Assembly: GCA_023409955.1 (NCBI GenBank)
Contig: JAEYQQ010000168.1
Coordinates: forward strand, 1 to 17,791
Source: Bacillota bacterium
GTDB taxonomy: Bacteria; Bacillota; Clostridia; Christensenellales; Aristaeellaceae
Reading direction: 5' to 3'
DNA length: 17,791 nt
The translations under genes and the position numbers were made by a program. The notes beneath the pieces are model-generated. The model made no database searches. It was given only the letters and a program-made list of their open reading frames with translations, and was not told the origin of the DNA. Each line of letters begins with the position of its first letter. Position 1 is the first letter of the stretch. Positions 14,706-17,791 of this stretch are shown here, in pieces.

Positions 14706-15605
14706 ATGAGAAAAGCATTCTATGTCAAACAAACAAATGCCGGGCGTACATATGATGTAGTCAACGGCATAATCATCACACTGCTGATGTTTCTGATGAT
14801 TTATCCATTTTGGAATGTTCTTGTCTTCGCATTTAACGAGGGCAGTGACGCAGTACTCGGAAAGCTGTATTTCTGGCCCCGTAAATTTACACTTACCAAT
14901 TTTGAATATGTATTCAAAAACCGCAGCCTTATTAACGGTGCCTGGGTATCTATGTTGCGTGTCGTGATAGGTACCTCGCTTGGCGTGATATGCAATGCAT
15001 TGCTTGGTTATATCGTCTCCTGCCGCACCTTTGCTGGCCGTAAATTTATGCGGGTTCTGTTCATCATCACCATGTACTTCTCTGGAGGCCTGATCCCTAC
15101 CTATCTGTTAATGATGCGCTTAGGCTTTCAGAATTCCTTTGCAGTATATATCATTCCAAATCTGTTTTCCTGTTACTACATGCTGCTGGCATCCAGCTAT
15201 ATACAAGGGATTCCTGATTCCCTGTTTGAGTCTGCCCGGATCGATGGTGCCAACGAATTGAAGACCTTCTTTAAGGTGGCCGTTCCCCTTGCAATGCCGA
15301 TGCTGGCTTGTATCGCTATCTATATTGGTGTGTCCCAGTGGAACAGCTGGTTTGATGTATCCCTGTATTCCAAAAACGGAAAATGGGATAACCTTCAGAT
15401 AATACTTTACAGGCTGTTGAATCAAGCAAAAGCCCTGGCAGAAATTAAGGATCAGCAGCAGCTTTACGCCAGCATGCGTACGATACAGCCTCAAACCGTC
15501 CGAGCAGCCACTACATTGATTGTGGTAGTGCCCATCATCTTTATCTATCCATTCTTTCAGCGCTATTTTGTTGGCGGAATAACATTAGGAGCCGTTAAGG
15601 GCTAA
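14706..15605 (+). CDS. ABC sugar transporter permease (LplC-like)
   Basis: A 299-aa membrane protein with about six helices, the second permease of the importer. Its EAA loop is FESARIDGANELKTFFKVAVP (174-194). The segments MYFSGGLIPTYLLMMRLGF and SYIQGIPDSLFESARIDGA are typical of LplC/YtcP proteins, which differ from MalG-type permeases by the GGLIPTYLL stretch. The ATG at 14706 has GGGAGG 9 nt upstream. The gene follows the LplB-like gene by 12 nt and precedes the GH36-like gene by 14 nt, so all three are co-transcribed. Together with the binding protein and an off-site ATPase it would form a complete importer. Confidence 0.93.
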   Translation: MRKAFYVKQTNAGRTYDVVNGIIITLLMFLMIYPFWNVLVFAFNEGSDAVLGKLYFWPRKFTLTNFEYVFKNRSLINGAWVSMLRVVIGTSLGVICNALLGYIVSCRTFAGRKFMRVLFIITMYFSGGLIPTYLLMMRLGFQNSFAVYIIPNLFSCYYMLLASSYIQGIPDSLFESARIDGANELKTFFKVAVPLAMPMLACIAIYIGVSQWNSWFDVSLYSKNGKWDNLQIILYRLLNQAKALAEIKDQQQLYASMRTIQPQTVRAATTLIVVVPIIFIYPFFQRYFVGGITLGAVKG

Positions 15606-15619
15606 GGAGAATCCAATAA

Positions 15620-17791
15620 ATGAATAAAGAAATCGGCAAGGTATCGCAGACAGCTACAGTAACGCAGTCTGCTGCCATGATGATGCCCAGCCTAAAAAGC
15701 ATGCTTGAGAAGCGCAATTACCCTGTTCTTCCTGTACCACCCATTTGTCACGCCAGGCTGTCAGGTGATCCGGATACAATGCGTTTCCTGCTTACCTATA
15801 ATGGTTTTGACATCATTAGCATGCAGTATAAAACGCTCTGCAAGCCTGTACTCCGCTTTCATTCGGATGGCGACTTTCAATCGCGTCCTTTTATCCAACA
15901 GTTCAACATAGCGTCTGATACAGAAACAGCGCTTGATGTCACCGTATCATTTCCCCATGAAATGGTGGCCTTACGGCCTGAGCGAGCCAAAGAGGGTCAG
16001 GCCATTTTGGGACAGTGGGGACATCCGCTAATTTTCGGGGTAAACGGACTATACTCCCTCCTTTGGGATTATTTAATATCCTGGCATGGATATGCCTTTG
16101 ACTGGCAGGATACTGCCATCCGGGTGGAAGATGGCGTTTATAAAGCAACCTTCACATTGAATTTGACCACAAAGCCGCTTGTTATCCTCCTTCGGCCTCG
16201 ATACTATGGCATGCACCTTGGTTATGAAAACCATCAGCCATGGGTTCGTAGGCCCAAGGATGAAGCAGTGTCTGGGTGGTGCTCCTGGGAAGCTTATCAC
16301 GACCATGTCACACAGGAACATGTTGAACAAGCCGCTAGTGAATTGGCACCATTGAAAAAGTATGGCCTTGATACACTCCAGTTAGATGATGGGTACCAAA
16401 ACCCGCTAGTTCCCCCATCTCCCGACAAGTCTATCGGAGACAGCTGGCTCAATATTAATGAAAAGTTTCCAAAGGGTCATGCAGGTATCGTAGAAGCTAT
16501 GCATAAGGGCGGCTTTCGTGCCGGCATATGGACAAACGCCACACTTACCAATAAGGACGCCAGTGAAACCCTGCCTTACATGATTCGAAAAGATAACGGG
16601 GAGCTTCTTTATGGCGACTGGATACAATATGTCATCGATTGTACACCCGATATGCTAGAAAAGGAAATCACGCCTTATTACAAGGGGCTTCGTGATGCAG
16701 GTTACGATTACTTTAAGTCCGATTCCATTCGTCACTTGATTTTTGACGGACTGCAGGAAGCTGTAAGGCTTGGCCTTATAACAGATGAAGATGCTCAGGA
16801 GCGAATGGTTGCCTACATGAAAGCAGCACGCAAGGGTATTGGTGAAGATGCCTACTATCTTTCTTGTTGGGGCGTGCTAACACAGTCCATCGGCGTGTGC
16901 GACGCCATGCGTGTAGCAACCGATGCCAATCCCAACTGGCATGCATATAGCATGCAGCTGCGCGAAACCGCTCGCTGGTTCTTTTCGCAGAGAATATTAT
17001 TCACAATAGACCCAGACCACGTGTGTGTAAGGGGTGAATTACCCTGGGTCAGAATGATGCTCTCATTGGTGGCTTTAACCGGCGGATTATACATGATTTC
17101 GGATAAGCCGGAATCCTACGATGCGCAGCGGCTGGACCTAATCCGTAAAACGCTCCCAGGTACAACCGTTCGCACTGCGGAAACAGGTCCAATCAACTAC
17201 GAATCCCCCGCATGCTTCGGTATCAAGCCAGGTGTCGATCTTACCCAGGGAAGCTTTGATATCGGCCATTTTACAGCCTGTGATGTTCCTTTTTCATCGC
17301 TCTGGTGTACGCATTTTGAACAAGCAGGCCGTAACTGGTGCGTGATGCAGCGCTGTGCTGTAACCCCGCTTGACAGCATGCAGCTTTGCGTGGAAGCCTT
17401 AGGACTTGCCAAAAACAGAACGTATTACGCATTTGATTTCTGGAATCAAAAAGGGACCATTGTAACCAATGGTACGCTGAATTTACCGGCTCTCTCCCTT
17501 GGCGATACCGCTGTTATTGGCCTGTATGACATTACCGATGGCAAACCCTGCCTAGTAGGCTCAGACCGCCACATTAGCATGGATGTTGTCAGTGTAAAGG
17601 AAGTAACTGCTTCGGGCAATGGACTTACGCTAAAGCTTCAAGGCTTTGAAGGTCTTGTATGCCGGTATGCCGTATATGCACCAAAGGCCACTGACGTTGT
17701 TACTGTTAGCCACGGCACAGCAAACTGCACAAGGAATGATGATGTATTCCTTATCGAAGCTTCTTTCTCCGGGGAAGATATGCAAGTGGAT
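15620..17791 (+). CDS. GH36-like alpha-galactosidase, cytoplasmic (3' end outside window)
   Basis: An open frame of 724 codons runs off the right edge. Residues about 20-215 look like the N-terminal beta-sandwich, and about 217-520 like the (beta/alpha)8 catalytic barrel. Clan GH-D motifs are visible: GWCSWEAY (219-226), LDDGYQ (255-260), YFKSD with the presumed nucleophile D368, MRVATDANPNW with the presumed acid/base D435, and DPDHVCVRG followed by a Gly-rich SLVALTGGLYMISD segment. These enzymes remove terminal alpha-galactose, and some remove alpha-GalNAc or act as raffinose synthase-like transferases; the GWCSW form leaves this open. There is no signal peptide. ATG at 15620 follows AAGGAG by 10 nt. 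As the last visible gene of the importer operon, it probably hydrolyses the imported substrate. Confidence 0.85.
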   Translation, partial: MNKEIGKVSQTATVTQSAAMMMPSLKSMLEKRNYPVLPVPPICHARLSGDPDTMRFLLTYNGFDIISMQYKTLCKPVLRFHSDGDFQSRPFIQQFNIASDTETALDVTVSFPHEMVALRPERAKEGQAILGQWGHPLIFGVNGLYSLLWDYLISWHGYAFDWQDTAIRVEDGVYKATFTLNLTTKPLVILLRPRYYGMHLGYENHQPWVRRPKDEAVSGWCSWEAYHDHVTQEHVEQAASELAPLKKYGLDTLQLDDGYQNPLVPPSPDKSIGDSWLNINEKFPKGHAGIVEAMHKGGFRAGIWTNATLTNKDASETLPYMIRKDNGELLYGDWIQYVIDCTPDMLEKEITPYYKGLRDAGYDYFKSDSIRHLIFDGLQEAVRLGLITDEDAQERMVAYMKAARKGIGEDAYYLSCWGVLTQSIGVCDAMRVATDANPNWHAYSMQLRETARWFFSQRILFTIDPDHVCVRGELPWVRMMLSLVALTGGLYMISDKPESYDAQRLDLIRKTLPGTTVRTAETGPINYESPACFGIKPGVDLTQGSFDIGHFTACDVPFSSLWCTHFEQAGRNWCVMQRCAVTPLDSMQLCVEALGLAKNRTYYAFDFWNQKGTIVTNGTLNLPALSLGDTAVIGLYDITDGKPCLVGSDRHISMDVVSVKEVTASGNGLTLKLQGFEGLVCRYAVYAPKATDVVTVSHGTANCTRNDDVFLIEASFSGEDMQVD

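Overview
The window reads as chromosomal DNA from an anaerobic Firmicute, most likely class Clostridia. The signs are vegetative promoters of the TTGACA/TATAAT kind, often with an extended -10 TG; GGAGG-type ribosome binding sites; U-run terminators; a DacF-type D,D-carboxypeptidase; an LplB/LplC-type sugar ABC transporter with no ATPase gene beside it; and a KDPG aldolase with a C-terminal VOC domain. The taxonomic placement is an inference. I see no transposases, tRNAs, rRNAs or CRISPR array.

Region 1 (1-2041, minus strand) is a hexuronate/2-keto-3-deoxygluconate catabolic operon: an IclR-family regulator, a two-domain KDPG aldolase and the start of a PfkB-family KDG kinase that runs off the left edge. 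A strong promoter sits before the regulator.

Region 2 (2043-7585) is housekeeping and cell-envelope DNA: a 54-aa unknown protein with a TTG start, a GlsB/YeaQ-type membrane protein, a secreted D-Ala-D-Ala carboxypeptidase, a membrane-anchored CapA-like protein whose metal-binding motifs look degraded, a solitary Cas6-family protein with its own promoter and terminator but no CRISPR array or other cas gene, and ribosomal protein L19 as a single-gene unit.

Region 3 (7663-17791) is a carbohydrate-utilisation locus arranged around a divergent promoter region at 10653-10855. Leftward lie an (alpha/alpha)6-barrel glycosidase-like protein and a GH110-like beta-helix alpha-galactosidase. Rightward lie an AraC-family regulator, a solute-binding protein, two permeases and a GH36-like alpha-galactosidase that runs off the right edge. 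None of the three enzymes has a signal peptide, so the inferred logic is uptake of an alpha-galactosylated oligosaccharide followed by intracellular hydrolysis, switched by the AraC protein. A 23-bp perfect dyad overlaps the regulator's -35 box, and the leader before the binding-protein gene carries two competing inverted repeats.

The observations most worth a second look are the orphan Cas6 and its apparently missing catalytic histidine, the competing stems before the binding-protein gene, the divergent-promoter dyad, and the uptake/hydrolysis locus with its unassigned six-hairpin enzyme.
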